Below are positions 46,911-55,573 of a stretch of 64,000 nucleotides of DNA, piece by piece. The translations under genes were made by a program, and so were the position numbers. Source of the stretch: Chloroflexi bacterium 44-23 (GTDB taxonomy: Bacteria > Chloroflexota > Anaerolineae > Anaerolineales > Anaerolineaceae); contig MKUW01000006.1 in assembly GCA_001899005.1 (NCBI GenBank), forward strand, positions 473,034 to 537,033, given 5' to 3'. Position 1 is the first letter of the stretch, and every line of letters starts with the position of its first letter. The notes beneath the pieces are model-generated. The model was not told the origin of the DNA, searched no databases, and saw only the letters and a program-made list of their open reading frames with translations.

Positions 46911-48407
46911 TTATTTTAAACCTCGTGCTGTGACTTGGCTATTCCTATCTGAGCAGACACAAGCCGTTAATTTAACGCCATTTCGCTCAAGCGTCCCTTG
47001 GTAGGCTGCACTTCCAAAACCAACTTTCCACCCTTCCATCGTAAAGGCTAATGGCCCACCAGCCAAAACCCACTCACCATTATATTTTCTGGCAATATGA
47101 ACATGGGTTCCTGTTGCAGTGCCCCCTTCACATGAAGGCATTCCAATTGGGTCGCCCTGTTTTAATTGTGTTCCAACTGAGGGTAAGCTGTTATTTGCCA
47201 AGTGAAGATAAAAAATGTTCCAACCAGTTTTCTCATCATTATCGCCGTCAAGATCCAATACTATGTATGCATTTCCTTTTCTTACGATGGTTCCATCAGC
47301 GATCGCCAGAGCCGGATATTCAGAGGGGCTACACCCGCCAACGCTGGAGGATGGAGCAAGGTCAATGGCGGCAAAAGGCGGGCCTTGGCCCCAGGCTGTA
47401 TGCGGTCCACCCGTGTAAGCCCAGGTCTGTCCAGATGCAAATGGCAGTATAAATTCAGGCTGACGAATACTGCCTGCGATCAAGGTTAAATCTCCTTGCC
47501 AAGGGTCTCCAAACAAATCAACGTATGTTTTAAGCAATCCCTGTTCGCTGATTGCTACGGTGGATCCTTCACGATCCATGATCTGCGAATAATAGACTTG
47601 CAAAGCAGCTGTGGCAGCATTTTGCCAGGGATCGGGACGTTCCAGGCGACCATCGGAATGCTTATAACTGCCTAATGTACCTTCCCGCCAACTGTAATAG
47701 TTATTATTCAAAAAATTGGCCAACCAGATTAATTGTTGCGCCAACCCTTGATGGTACGGATCCTGATAATTTAGTGGGTAAGCTTCTAAAAAGTCCGGTT
47801 TGGTTTCCTGTGTGAGTGCGCCAGTTTGGTATTCGACGATTGCCAGTAGTAATTTCGGACTGACACTAAACATCTCGCTGACATAAAGAACAATCTCGCC
47901 TCCGGTTCTTATCTTTTCACCAATCGTGCCGCGTTCATATTTTAACCAACCGGGCTGACCCTGTACAAAAGATACAGGGTCAAAATCGACATCTCTGGGG
48001 CCAAAAACGAAAGCGATATCTGGAATGATTTGGAAGGCACTGCTCCAGATGGATTCGTAGTAAATCGGTATTTGCATTGGAAATCCAGGCGGTAGTGTGG
48101 TTACATCTTGCGGAATGATCGGATTAGCGCTGCGAATTTCTGCAATACTTGAATTAAAATGTTGGGCAACAGCCGGTAAAGTATCACCACTTTGAGCAAG
48201 GTATTCAACCATAGTCCCTGGTGGATAAAGGGGACGGGTGGCGACTGGTGTAACATTATCAATATTAGCTTCCTGGAAAGGTAAGTCTTCAACTACCTGT
48301 GTGCCAGGTGATGGGTTGGGGTTTGTGGCCGGAACACACGCATTTAAAAGGAAAATTAGCAGCACCAAGCCAAGTAATAACTTTGAAGGTTTTAATTCTT
48401 TATACAC
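46911..48407 (-). CDS. LysM/M23-like envelope lipoprotein (third of the trio)
   Basis: The signal peptide has a lipobox at Cys24 (LNAC). A LysM domain covers about 68-115 (YLAQSGDTLPAVAQHF). A long middle domain with SPKLLLAIVEYQTGAL resembles lytic-transglycosylase-like helices. The C-terminal 180 residues are M23-like with YLHLA and GTHVHIARKYNGEW. The canonical first metal ligand (His of HxxxD) is Phe here (PFAAIDLAP); a conserved PHTAWG lies about ten residues earlier and may supply a His. It is the last gene of the operon. Either an active enzyme with a shifted ligand or a degenerate binding domain is possible. Confidence 0.85.
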   Translation of the reverse strand: MYKELKPSKLLLGLVLLIFLLNACVPATNPNPSPGTQVVEDLPFQEANIDNVTPVATRPLYPPGTMVEYLAQSGDTLPAVAQHFNSSIAEIRSANPIIPQDVTTLPPGFPMQIPIYYESIWSSAFQIIPDIAFVFGPRDVDFDPVSFVQGQPGWLKYERGTIGEKIRTGGEIVLYVSEMFSVSPKLLLAIVEYQTGALTQETKPDFLEAYPLNYQDPYHQGLAQQLIWLANFLNNNYYSWREGTLGSYKHSDGRLERPDPWQNAATAALQVYYSQIMDREGSTVAISEQGLLKTYVDLFGDPWQGDLTLIAGSIRQPEFILPFASGQTWAYTGGPHTAWGQGPPFAAIDLAPSSSVGGCSPSEYPALAIADGTIVRKGNAYIVLDLDGDNDEKTGWNIFYLHLANNSLPSVGTQLKQGDPIGMPSCEGGTATGTHVHIARKYNGEWVLAGGPLAFTMEGWKVGFGSAAYQGTLERNGVKLTACVCSDRNSQVTARGLK

Positions 48408-48450
48408 TTTAATATTTTAATGGCCGCTTGAAAACGCGGTTTATTATCTC

Positions 48451-50106
48451 TTAATCCCGAATTATAACAGTCTCATATGAACCGTATACTCGCGCAGTAA
48501 TTAGCTTATCATCGCGTGTCAAAGTTCCTTCGTAGACTTTGTCGCCTTTGTGCACGACCCAACCGCTCAAAGTGAACGGGATTGCCCCATCCGCTGCCAA
48601 CCACTCACCATTGAATTTCCGCGCAATATGCACATGTGTCCCGGTTGCAGACCCCCCTTCGCAGGATGGATGGCCAATCTGTTGATCCTGGTCCAAATAA
48701 GTCCCTTTGCTTACTTTGCCGGTGGAGGCTATGTGTAAATAAATCATCACCCAACCGGTTTGTTCAAAACCATCCCCATCCATATCCACAACAACCAGAC
48801 CCGGCCCGGTACGAACGACCAACCCCGGAGCGGATGCAAGCACCCAATCATCAGATTTGACACAACCATGTTCACTGCTTGCTGGGGCAAAGTCTATAGC
48901 TGCATATGAACCATTATATCCCCATGCGGGGTGAGGGCCACCGGTAAAGCTCCAGATTTTACCCGGATAAAAAGGTAACTGTAAAACAGGTTGAGTCAGG
49001 TTTGTCGGAAAAAGAGGCTCAACCGTTTGCGCCCTCAGCCAGGGATTCCCAAACATCTTCTCAAACAAAACCGGAAAACTTTCAGGTCCATATATCGCCC
49101 CTAACCAACGTAATGGATCATAGAATTCAGCAAAAAAATGTTGTATTGCTGCTGAGCCAGCGTTTATATTGGGCGCTATACGTTGTTTACTTCCATCTGA
49201 GAATAAAATTTCCGTAATACGACCTTCACGCCAGCCGTAATAACCCATTGCCAATGTTTGAACACCATAAGTTAATTGTTTGTATAAACCCTGTTTTGCG
49301 GCAATGACATAACCGAGTGGATAATTCTTTTGGGCAAGATTTTGTGGTTCTCCATAAACCCAGTGACTTTGAAATTCAAGCAATGCCAATAACAAACGAG
49401 GATTAATTGAATCTGCAATCGCTACCAGTTCTATTATCTCAACTCCGCTATACCAACGATCAACATGGTATTCACGATATGTACTTAAATATCCACCTGC
49501 TTGCTGAACAAATTCGTCCATGTTAAAGTCCAGGGCAGATGGCGAATAAACTATTTCACTATCCGGTAGGAGCGGGTCGGAGGCAATGTTGGCTCCATAA
49601 TAGTCAGGAATGATTAACAATGCTCCCGGAGAAATCAATCCTGTTTCGGAGACCGGTTCTTGTGCTTTGATTTCATCTCGATTGACACCAAAACGCGCTG
49701 CCACCACCGGGATTGTATCGCCGGCTTGGGTATAATAAATCAGTGGTGGGCGTGGAGTTAAGTCCCGTGTAGCAGTGGGAATCACGGTAGCAATATCTTC
49801 GGGCTGCACTTCTGTGGGTATAGGAATGCCTTCCGAAACAGCAGTCGCTTCCTGGGTGGGTTCAGGTGTCTTTTCGAGTACAGTGTTGATCGGAATAACA
49901 GGGTCAGGAGTCGCTTGAACAATGGGGGTGAGGGCTTGGAAGCCCGCGGTTGCAGTCAAATCCAGTGCACTGACATAATACGAGCTCAGACTGCAAGCGC
50001 TGATTGAAATTAACCAGATTATAAAGATACTTACAATGAGGAACTTCTTAGCGCGCGACCAGGCTTTCCGGCCGGTAAACTGCACTTGCTTCAATATACA
50101 CTCCAT
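48451..50106 (-). CDS. LysM/M23-like envelope lipoprotein (second of the trio)
   Basis: Same architecture as its neighbours: a lipobox Cys (ISAC) after the first hydrophobic segment, a Pro/Thr-rich linker, a LysM domain (YYTQAGDTIPVVAARF), the helical middle domain (NPRLLLALLEFQSHW) and an M23-like end with YLHIA and GTHVHIARKFNGEW. The HxxxD His position is Tyr (YAAIDFAP), again preceded by PHPAWG. The ATG at 50106 overlaps the upstream gene by 59 bases. A TTG four codons later has GGAG 6 bases ahead and may be the real start. 551 residues, with close similarity to both flanking proteins. Confidence 0.85.
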   Translation of the reverse strand: MECILKQVQFTGRKAWSRAKKFLIVSIFIIWLISISACSLSSYYVSALDLTATAGFQALTPIVQATPDPVIPINTVLEKTPEPTQEATAVSEGIPIPTEVQPEDIATVIPTATRDLTPRPPLIYYTQAGDTIPVVAARFGVNRDEIKAQEPVSETGLISPGALLIIPDYYGANIASDPLLPDSEIVYSPSALDFNMDEFVQQAGGYLSTYREYHVDRWYSGVEIIELVAIADSINPRLLLALLEFQSHWVYGEPQNLAQKNYPLGYVIAAKQGLYKQLTYGVQTLAMGYYGWREGRITEILFSDGSKQRIAPNINAGSAAIQHFFAEFYDPLRWLGAIYGPESFPVLFEKMFGNPWLRAQTVEPLFPTNLTQPVLQLPFYPGKIWSFTGGPHPAWGYNGSYAAIDFAPASSEHGCVKSDDWVLASAPGLVVRTGPGLVVVDMDGDGFEQTGWVMIYLHIASTGKVSKGTYLDQDQQIGHPSCEGGSATGTHVHIARKFNGEWLAADGAIPFTLSGWVVHKGDKVYEGTLTRDDKLITARVYGSYETVIIRD

Positions 50107-51547
50107 TCATTTCAAGAAATCCATTGTAAACAATGCCACTGCTGCGCGCGCGATAATCGTCCATTACAAATGGAAGCTCGCTGTCGGCGGCTATCCATAC
50201 CCCATTATACTTGCGGGCAATATGCAAATGTGCACCGGTTGAGATGCCACCTTCACAAGATGCATGACCAATTAGTCCGCCCTGTTTCACCATGCTTCCA
50301 CTGGCTGCCTGCTGCCAACTGGAGATGTGCATATAAAGAATGACCCAACCGGTTTCTTCGAAGCCATCACCATCCAGATCCTGAATAACTTCGCCAAACT
50401 CATTCCGTACGATCACCCCGTCGGCAATGGCGGTTACCCAATCCCCGCTGACGACACAACCCATCGGGCTTCCGGGCGGTGCAAAATCGAGAGCACCCCA
50501 GGCGGAACCGTCTCCCCAGGAAGGATGCGGACCTCCGGTAAAAGACCAGACAACACCTTGTTGAAATGGGAGGATAAAATCCGGCGTTTGCAAATCTTCT
50601 GGTAGTAAAGGATCGATTGAATATTGGAACGGGTTGCCAAAATAACGTTTGTACAGATTGTAAATCCCATTTTCAGATACTGCCCAGGCCCACTGATCTT
50701 TATCATACAAGGTACTGGCCCAATATTGTACTGCCGCAGTACCGCCGTTGATCACATCACTGGCCGGGATATAAGATCCATCTTTTAAAATATAATAGGC
50801 AATTTGGTTTTCGCGCCAGCGGTAAAAACCCCAATTCAAACTATCCGCAATGGAAGATAGAACTTGAAATACATTTGTCTTCCAGGCATCGGTAGGGACT
50901 GGTTGAGAGGGATCCAACCCGGTGTTTGCGGATGTCAGCCAACCCGTTTGACATTCAAGCGCAACCAGTAAAATTCGTGGATTAACCGAGTAATCCTCCG
51001 CTACTTGCCGAACTACATCATCCGCAAATTGCAGGGTTGAAAGGTAGCCGGAAAAATTAGCCATAAATGTTGTCACGTCAAAACCAATCGATGAAGGGCT
51101 TAATACCAGTTCGGAATCCGGAATAATTTTAAAACTGGATGGCTCAAGGTTGGGGTCAACCGTCGGAATTATTAAAGGCTGTCCAACTTCCAGGTAATTT
51201 GGATTAATGATCTGATTCTGGTTCATCAAGGATTGCAGATCAACTCCATAAGTGCGAGCGATCATACTCAACGAGTCATTCGGTTGTACTACATAATCCA
51301 CTGGGTCTGCACGCAAGGTAGGCATAACGCGCGCTTCGTTAGGAGTGGGAGTTCCCATGGGTATCTCCGGAACCGCTGTAACCGTATTTTCCAATGTAAT
51401 GTTCATATTCGGCGTTGGACTAGATTTAGTTTGAGAGGTGCTCAATGAAAGGTGCCAGGGTTCTACTGCTGGTGCTGGTTTAATACAGCCAGTTAAGCTG
51501 ACCAATGTTAGAACCACAATTGCAAATGCTCGCAATAATCTTGTCAA
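50048..51547 (-). CDS. LysM/M23-like envelope lipoprotein (first of the trio)
   Basis: Lipobox Cys21 (LTGC), LysM domain (YVVQPNDSLSMIARTYG), helical middle domain (NPRILLVALECQTGWL) and an M23-like domain with YMHIS and GAHLHIARKYNGVW. The HxxxD His is Trp here (WGALDFAP) after PHPSWG. Translation starts at the TTG at 51547 with GTGAG 5 bases ahead, located inside the end of the HIT gene one base from its stop, so it is coupled to it. 499 residues. As an envelope-anchored wall-binding protein it fits with the deacetylase at the head of the operon. Confidence 0.85.
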   Translation of the reverse strand: MTRLLRAFAIVVLTLVSLTGCIKPAPAVEPWHLSLSTSQTKSSPTPNMNITLENTVTAVPEIPMGTPTPNEARVMPTLRADPVDYVVQPNDSLSMIARTYGVDLQSLMNQNQIINPNYLEVGQPLIIPTVDPNLEPSSFKIIPDSELVLSPSSIGFDVTTFMANFSGYLSTLQFADDVVRQVAEDYSVNPRILLVALECQTGWLTSANTGLDPSQPVPTDAWKTNVFQVLSSIADSLNWGFYRWRENQIAYYILKDGSYIPASDVINGGTAAVQYWASTLYDKDQWAWAVSENGIYNLYKRYFGNPFQYSIDPLLPEDLQTPDFILPFQQGVVWSFTGGPHPSWGDGSAWGALDFAPPGSPMGCVVSGDWVTAIADGVIVRNEFGEVIQDLDGDGFEETGWVILYMHISSWQQAASGSMVKQGGLIGHASCEGGISTGAHLHIARKYNGVWIAADSELPFVMDDYRARSSGIVYNGFLEMNGVYIEASAVYRPESLVAR

Positions 51548-51548
51548 T

Positions 51549-51899
51549 TTAACTCACGATCCGTCCGAGCAATTTGCGACCACCGATCAAATGCATGTGG
51601 AGATGATCGACCGTCTGACTGCCATCTTTGCCAGTATTGATCATCAGACGGTAACCCGTTGCCGAAATTCCGGTATGTACAGCAAAATCTTTGGCGACCA
51701 AAACCAGGTGGCTTAACAAGCCCGCATCCTCTGCATCAATTTCATTCAAAGAGGGAATATGCCGGTTAGGAACCAAAAGATAGTGGATGGGGGCGATGGG
51801 ATCAATATCTTCGAATACTGAAATCAAATTATCTTTATAAATAATCTTTGTGGGGATTTTTCCGCCAATGATCTGACAAAATACACAATCAACACTCAT
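51549..51899 (-). CDS. HIT (histidine triad) family nucleotide-binding protein
   Basis: A 116-residue HINT-type protein: CVFCQIIGGKIP at the N-terminus and the triad HLHMHL near the C-terminus, which holds the nucleophilic His. These proteins hydrolyse adenosine phosphoramidates and aminoacyl-adenylates. It sits inside an otherwise envelope-directed operon, 6 bases after the deacetylase gene and 1 base before the first LysM/M23 gene, although it is cytosolic. Confidence 0.95.
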   Translation of the reverse strand: MSVDCVFCQIIGGKIPTKIIYKDNLISVFEDIDPIAPIHYLLVPNRHIPSLNEIDAEDAGLLSHLVLVAKDFAVHTGISATGYRLMINTGKDGSQTVDHLHMHLIGGRKLLGRIVS

Positions 51900-51905
51900 G
51901 CTTAG

Positions 51906-53075
51906 CTATTCTCCCTTATCAAAGCTTAATGATGAACCATTACCATCACAATAAGATTGAAACCATTCATTTTCCAACTGATAATTTTGTTGTGCAAAAA
52001 AACGCGCCTGATTGGATATCTCAACGGCTTCATCCAGGTTACCATAGGCACTTGTGCTCCAATAACGCGGTAAAACCAGTAGAGGATCCTGCATTGAAAT
52101 TTCGTTGTCGCCTAACGGAATCCAGTTGTACATAAGTGGACCACGTGCAAACACAGTAAAACCGATTTTATAGTCTGCCGAGCGAGCCGTTCGAACTGCC
52201 TCCTGTGTGAAATTACCCCCTGGCCAGATGAAAGCCACAGGCCGTTTTCCTGTATGTTCCTTGATTACATCAATCGGGGCAAAAATTTCCTGGTGCACTA
52301 CGTCTTTGGGTGTAAATTCGGTGAAATATGTGTTGCCATTGTGGTAAAAACCGTGAGCCTGCACATCAAGCCGGCCATTTTCATTTAATTGGGCCATTTC
52401 CTGCCATTCAGCCTCAGTGGCAACTCCAGTGATGTAAGCCAGTGTGACTGTCCAGTTGTTTTGATCCAGAACTTGCATAAAATGATCACGCACAACCCCA
52501 AGACGGCGGTCATCTACAATCAGAATCATGGAAAGGCGCGGAATTTCTGCGTTATTATACAAAAAATCAACCAATTGTTGGGAGGTAATCGTCTCAAATC
52601 CTAGCTGGCGGGCATGCTGCATCGTTTCCTCGAAATATTCGTGACTTACGGTAAGCGTATCATTGACCGGTTTCCCGGCCTGACGAATGGAATGATACAT
52701 GACAGGTACAACTATTGTGCCAGGTGTGCTTTTTCCTTTGCCCCATCGATCTGAAAGATATTGGCATTGATCCAGTATATATGCCTGCGGTTTCACCGTT
52801 CGCTGAATGAGGTTGCTTTGAAATGTTTCCAAATTAAATGGGGTAGAAGTAGCGGTCGCTGTGGCTTCCTTTGTAGCGGTATTCGTTGGCGTGAAGGTAG
52901 CTATGATCGTCGGTAGAAAAGGCGTTCTTGTTACCGTGGCTATTTCCGTTATACTCGCTATCTGAGAAGGTGTCGGGGTATCTGGCAAAGAGGTTAATTT
53001 TTGGCTGCATGCAGCCAAAACTAGCATGGCCAAAAAAAATACTTTTCGCCACCCGGTTAATTTTCTGTTTCTCAT
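51906..53075 (-). CDS. polysaccharide deacetylase family lipoprotein
   Basis: The signal peptide ends at lipobox Cys23 (LAAC), then a Thr/Ser/Ala-rich linker leads to a NodB-type domain. Visible elements are VPVMYHSI at the start, the DD pair in LIVDDRR (metal and base Asp), the metal His pair in QAHGFYHNG, and IWPGGNF as the catalytic motif 3. It should remove N-acetyl groups from wall or surface polysaccharide at the outer face of the membrane. It is the first gene of the five-gene minus-strand operon. 389 residues. The exact substrate (peptidoglycan, chitin-like or other glycan) is not evident. Confidence 0.88.
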   Translation of the reverse strand: MRNRKLTGWRKVFFLAMLVLAACSQKLTSLPDTPTPSQIASITEIATVTRTPFLPTIIATFTPTNTATKEATATATSTPFNLETFQSNLIQRTVKPQAYILDQCQYLSDRWGKGKSTPGTIVVPVMYHSIRQAGKPVNDTLTVSHEYFEETMQHARQLGFETITSQQLVDFLYNNAEIPRLSMILIVDDRRLGVVRDHFMQVLDQNNWTVTLAYITGVATEAEWQEMAQLNENGRLDVQAHGFYHNGNTYFTEFTPKDVVHQEIFAPIDVIKEHTGKRPVAFIWPGGNFTQEAVRTARSADYKIGFTVFARGPLMYNWIPLGDNEISMQDPLLVLPRYWSTSAYGNLDEAVEISNQARFFAQQNYQLENEWFQSYCDGNGSSLSFDKGE

Positions 53076-53241
53076 TCTCTTACCACTAAAAAAATCACAA
53101 ACACTCTCTGAGATATAAATTAAATCATCTCCAAGTATAAATGATTCTTTCCTGTTGCGGGCAAGATGATCAGAAAATTGTAGAGGCTATGTTTCATTAC
53201 TAGAATGGTGGACTCCAAACTCACGATCATATTTCATTTTC

Positions 53242-53270
53242 TTACTCTACTGTTACTTTTAAGGTATAAT
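53242..53270 (+). promoter_or_regulatory. promoter of tRNA-Pro
   Basis: A perfect TATAAT at 53265-53270 ends 11 bases before the tRNA. TTACTC lies 17 bases upstream and is a weak -35. Confidence 0.7.
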
Positions 53271-53281
53271 CCAAAACGCCT

Positions 53282-53356
53282 CGGGGCGTAGCTCAGCCCG
53301 GATAGAGTGCTCGGTTCGGGTCCGAGAGGCCGGCGGTTCAAATCCGCCCGCCCCGA
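53282..53356 (+). tRNA. tRNA-Pro (anticodon CGG)
   Basis: The acceptor stem CGGGGCG / CGCCCCG, anticodon stem-loop CTCGG-TTCGGGT-CCGAG with anticodon CGG, and T arm GGCGG-TTCAAAT-CCGCC are all perfect. The 3' CCA is not encoded. An intrinsic terminator follows at once. Confidence 0.96.
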
Positions 53357-53357
53357 C

Positions 53358-53387
53358 AAAAAAGTCTCCTTAACGGGAGACTTTTTT
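53358..53387. terminator. bidirectional terminator of tRNA-Pro and the class V enzyme gene
   Basis: AAAAAAGTCTCC / GGAGACTTTTTT forms a perfect 12-bp stem with a 6-nt loop and T-runs both ways. On the minus strand it touches the last codon of the PLP enzyme gene. Confidence 0.93.
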
Positions 53388-54844
53388 CATATTTCCGTAT
53401 GATTTTTATTCAGGAAATTGGTACACAGGGCAACCATTTTGTAGACATCCGCAAAGTTGGAAATAAAGCCTAAAGAAATTCGAACTGCTCCAGTGCTTTT
53501 ATCATCCAGACAATTACGAAAATCCTCATATTCCATCCGCAGCTTGGTGGAAAAGCATGTAGTTAATTCATTTTCTGATAATCCCAATGCCAATTCACCA
53601 TCTCCCGGATTACAAAAACAACCGGTACGGATCGAAATTCTTTGCTGGTTAGCTGCATTTTCGATTCTCTTATGGTCGATGAAATGTCCATTTTGGTCAA
53701 AAAAATTCATCGCCAGGGTTGCGCCACGCTCAATAGTCTCAAGCGGACCATAAATCTTGACGAGCGGAAGATCTGTGGCATGTCTTATTGCGCTCAGTTT
53801 ATGAATTAGCCAATCTGTCAAATCCATTACCCGTTGGTGAATTTGTGGATATCCAATGGCTCGCAGGTAATTCAACCCAACTTCGACCGCTGGAAGAGTC
53901 AGGAAATTGAGGGTGCCATCTTCAAAGCCTTCCGAGCCGAGATGCAAATAGTAACGGTCACTCTGCACCGAGGCCACTGTAATGGTTCCGCCTGCAAACC
54001 ATGGGCGCTTCAAGATTGCAAGTGTTTCCCTCCTTGCAATCAATGCCCCAACACCAGTTGGATAACCAAATAATTTATAAAATGAACAGACCACGAAATC
54101 GGGATGCACCTGTGATAAATTGAGTTCATTGGTCGGCAAAAAAGCGGCAACATCCAACAATACTTTCCAGCCAAGATGTTGCGCCTTGCCGATCCAATCT
54201 AATGAATGCTGCACTCCGGAAAAATTTGATTGGGCAGGGTATGCAAATAAATTCACTGCTGAATTGTTTATCGAAGCCAGGCTGGATTCCAATTCCAGTG
54301 CATTAATGCGCATTTCGGGCAAAGCTATCGGAATATAATTTATTTTTGCTCCGCGAGTACGCGCAAATTCCCGGATGCCATTGACAGAATTGTGGTTATC
54401 ATAAGTTAATAGATACTGAGAATTTGCTTCAAATGGAAAAGATTCACCAATTAATTTGAGTGCACCACTGGCATTTTGAGTAAAGATACAGATATACTCC
54501 TGCGGATCGGCATGGACAAAATCAAGTACCGATTGGCGCACCTTTTCTACCTGATCTGTCATTGATTGGGATGTTGGATTGGTTGAATGTGGGTTTCCAA
54601 AAACGTTGTTTTTTAAAAAATTGCTATGCGCTTCGATCTGACTGCGGGCGTACAATCCTGCCCCAGTAAAATCCAAATATGTGTGCCCGAGTTGATCCAA
54701 AATCGAATAGTCCTGGTTACGCAATTCATCCAAACCAAAAGTGATGCTATAGTGAGGATGCTCCAATAAGAAAGCCTGGTACTCCTCTTCCTGAGTTTTG
54801 ATGTAATTGCTTTTTTGAGAAATCTCTCCAACTATTTCTGTCAT
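53387..54844 (-). CDS. class V PLP enzyme, molybdenum cofactor sulfurase-like
   Basis: A NifS-fold enzyme of 485 residues. The PLP-Lys lies in SFYKLFGYPTG, and the catalytic-Cys motif RTGCFCNPG is the variant typical of the N-terminal half of Moco sulfurases rather than of IscS or SufS. The C-terminal MOSC domain of eukaryotic Moco sulfurase is absent, and no MOSC gene is adjacent. It therefore probably mobilises sulfur from cysteine for an unknown acceptor. The ATG at 54844 has AAAGGA upstream and was preferred to a TTG five codons earlier. An OsmC gene and a cystine carrier gene lie upstream on the same strand. Confidence 0.85.
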   Translation of the reverse strand: MTEIVGEISQKSNYIKTQEEEYQAFLLEHPHYSITFGLDELRNQDYSILDQLGHTYLDFTGAGLYARSQIEAHSNFLKNNVFGNPHSTNPTSQSMTDQVEKVRQSVLDFVHADPQEYICIFTQNASGALKLIGESFPFEANSQYLLTYDNHNSVNGIREFARTRGAKINYIPIALPEMRINALELESSLASINNSAVNLFAYPAQSNFSGVQHSLDWIGKAQHLGWKVLLDVAAFLPTNELNLSQVHPDFVVCSFYKLFGYPTGVGALIARRETLAILKRPWFAGGTITVASVQSDRYYLHLGSEGFEDGTLNFLTLPAVEVGLNYLRAIGYPQIHQRVMDLTDWLIHKLSAIRHATDLPLVKIYGPLETIERGATLAMNFFDQNGHFIDHKRIENAANQQRISIRTGCFCNPGDGELALGLSENELTTCFSTKLRMEYEDFRNCLDDKSTGAVRISLGFISNFADVYKMVALCTNFLNKNHTEI

Positions 54845-55042
54845 CCGGATCCTTTCCAAAAAAATTCCCTTGTTGCAAATCTGAAAATGGATGCAATGTT
54901 ATAGAATATTAACCTATTTTATCTATAAAAATTGAATTTCAATCAAAAAATCAACCAATCAGCGAGTTCGGAATGCCGATTATATTGGCGAGCAATTTTC
55001 ACTTTCAAATCTCTGAAGATTAAATTGCAGAAAGCAAATTAA

Positions 55043-55459
55043 TCAGGCGTCGATCAGCGTGATCACCATCTCAATTGGAACTGCCTGTTTCAACATGGCT
55101 TGTGCCGGGCAGTAACGTTCTGCGGAAAGTTGAACCGATCGTTCGGCCGCCGTGCGATCCAGATTGTGCCCGGTGAACAAATATTCAATGACGATATGTG
55201 TAAAAACCTTTGGGTGTTGTTCTGCACGATCTGCATGTACTCTGACTTCAAAGGAACTGACTTCCTGCTTTTTCTTTTGCATGATTGAAATTGCGTCCAT
55301 GGCAGTGCAGCCTGCTAAACCAATTAAGAGCAATTCCATCGGGCGAAAGCCATCATCATCTCCTCCCTGGTCTTTAATGACACCAAGCGGAACTTCAAAA
55401 CCAGAATCTGCCGTACCAAGAAATGATAATCCGTGCGACCATGTTACTTTTGCATCCAA
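55043..55459 (-). CDS. OsmC family protein (second paralogue)
   Basis: A 138-residue paralogue of the OsmC protein at 46.5 kb, with reactive cysteines at the same positions (C51 in GCTAMD, C117 in RYCPAQA) and an identical opening MDAKVTWS. It differs in the loop after residue 25 (GVIKDQGGDDDG). It probably reduces an organic or sulfur-based peroxide using thiols. It lies between a cystine carrier and a Moco-sulfurase-like enzyme on the same strand, which suggests a sulfur-metabolism link, although gaps of 115-200 bases make a single transcript uncertain. Confidence 0.9.
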   Translation of the reverse strand: MDAKVTWSHGLSFLGTADSGFEVPLGVIKDQGGDDDGFRPMELLLIGLAGCTAMDAISIMQKKKQEVSSFEVRVHADRAEQHPKVFTHIVIEYLFTGHNLDRTAAERSVQLSAERYCPAQAMLKQAVPIEMVITLIDA

Positions 55460-55499
55460 TGGGGTACCTCATTCCTGAATTTCCTGCAATAAATGATTG

Positions 55500-55548
55500 G
55501 TGCAAGGAGTCATACATGCAGCCTTCAATACGTAAAAGCTCCTTGCAC
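55500..55548 (-). terminator. long-loop hairpin between the cystine carrier and OsmC genes
   Basis: Perfect 10-bp arms (GTGCAAGGAG / CTCCTTGCAC) enclose a 29-nt loop just downstream of the carrier gene. No strong T-run follows. It may end the carrier transcript or be regulatory. Confidence 0.4.
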
Positions 55549-55573
55549 GCCTACCTTATTTAAACTTTTTTGC

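Noticed and set aside
48451..50106. Frameshift or sequencing error joining two LysM/M23-like genes, because of the 59-base overlap
   Set aside because: Each gene has its own complete signal peptide, LysM and M23-like domain, and a TTG start with a good ribosome site shortens the overlap.
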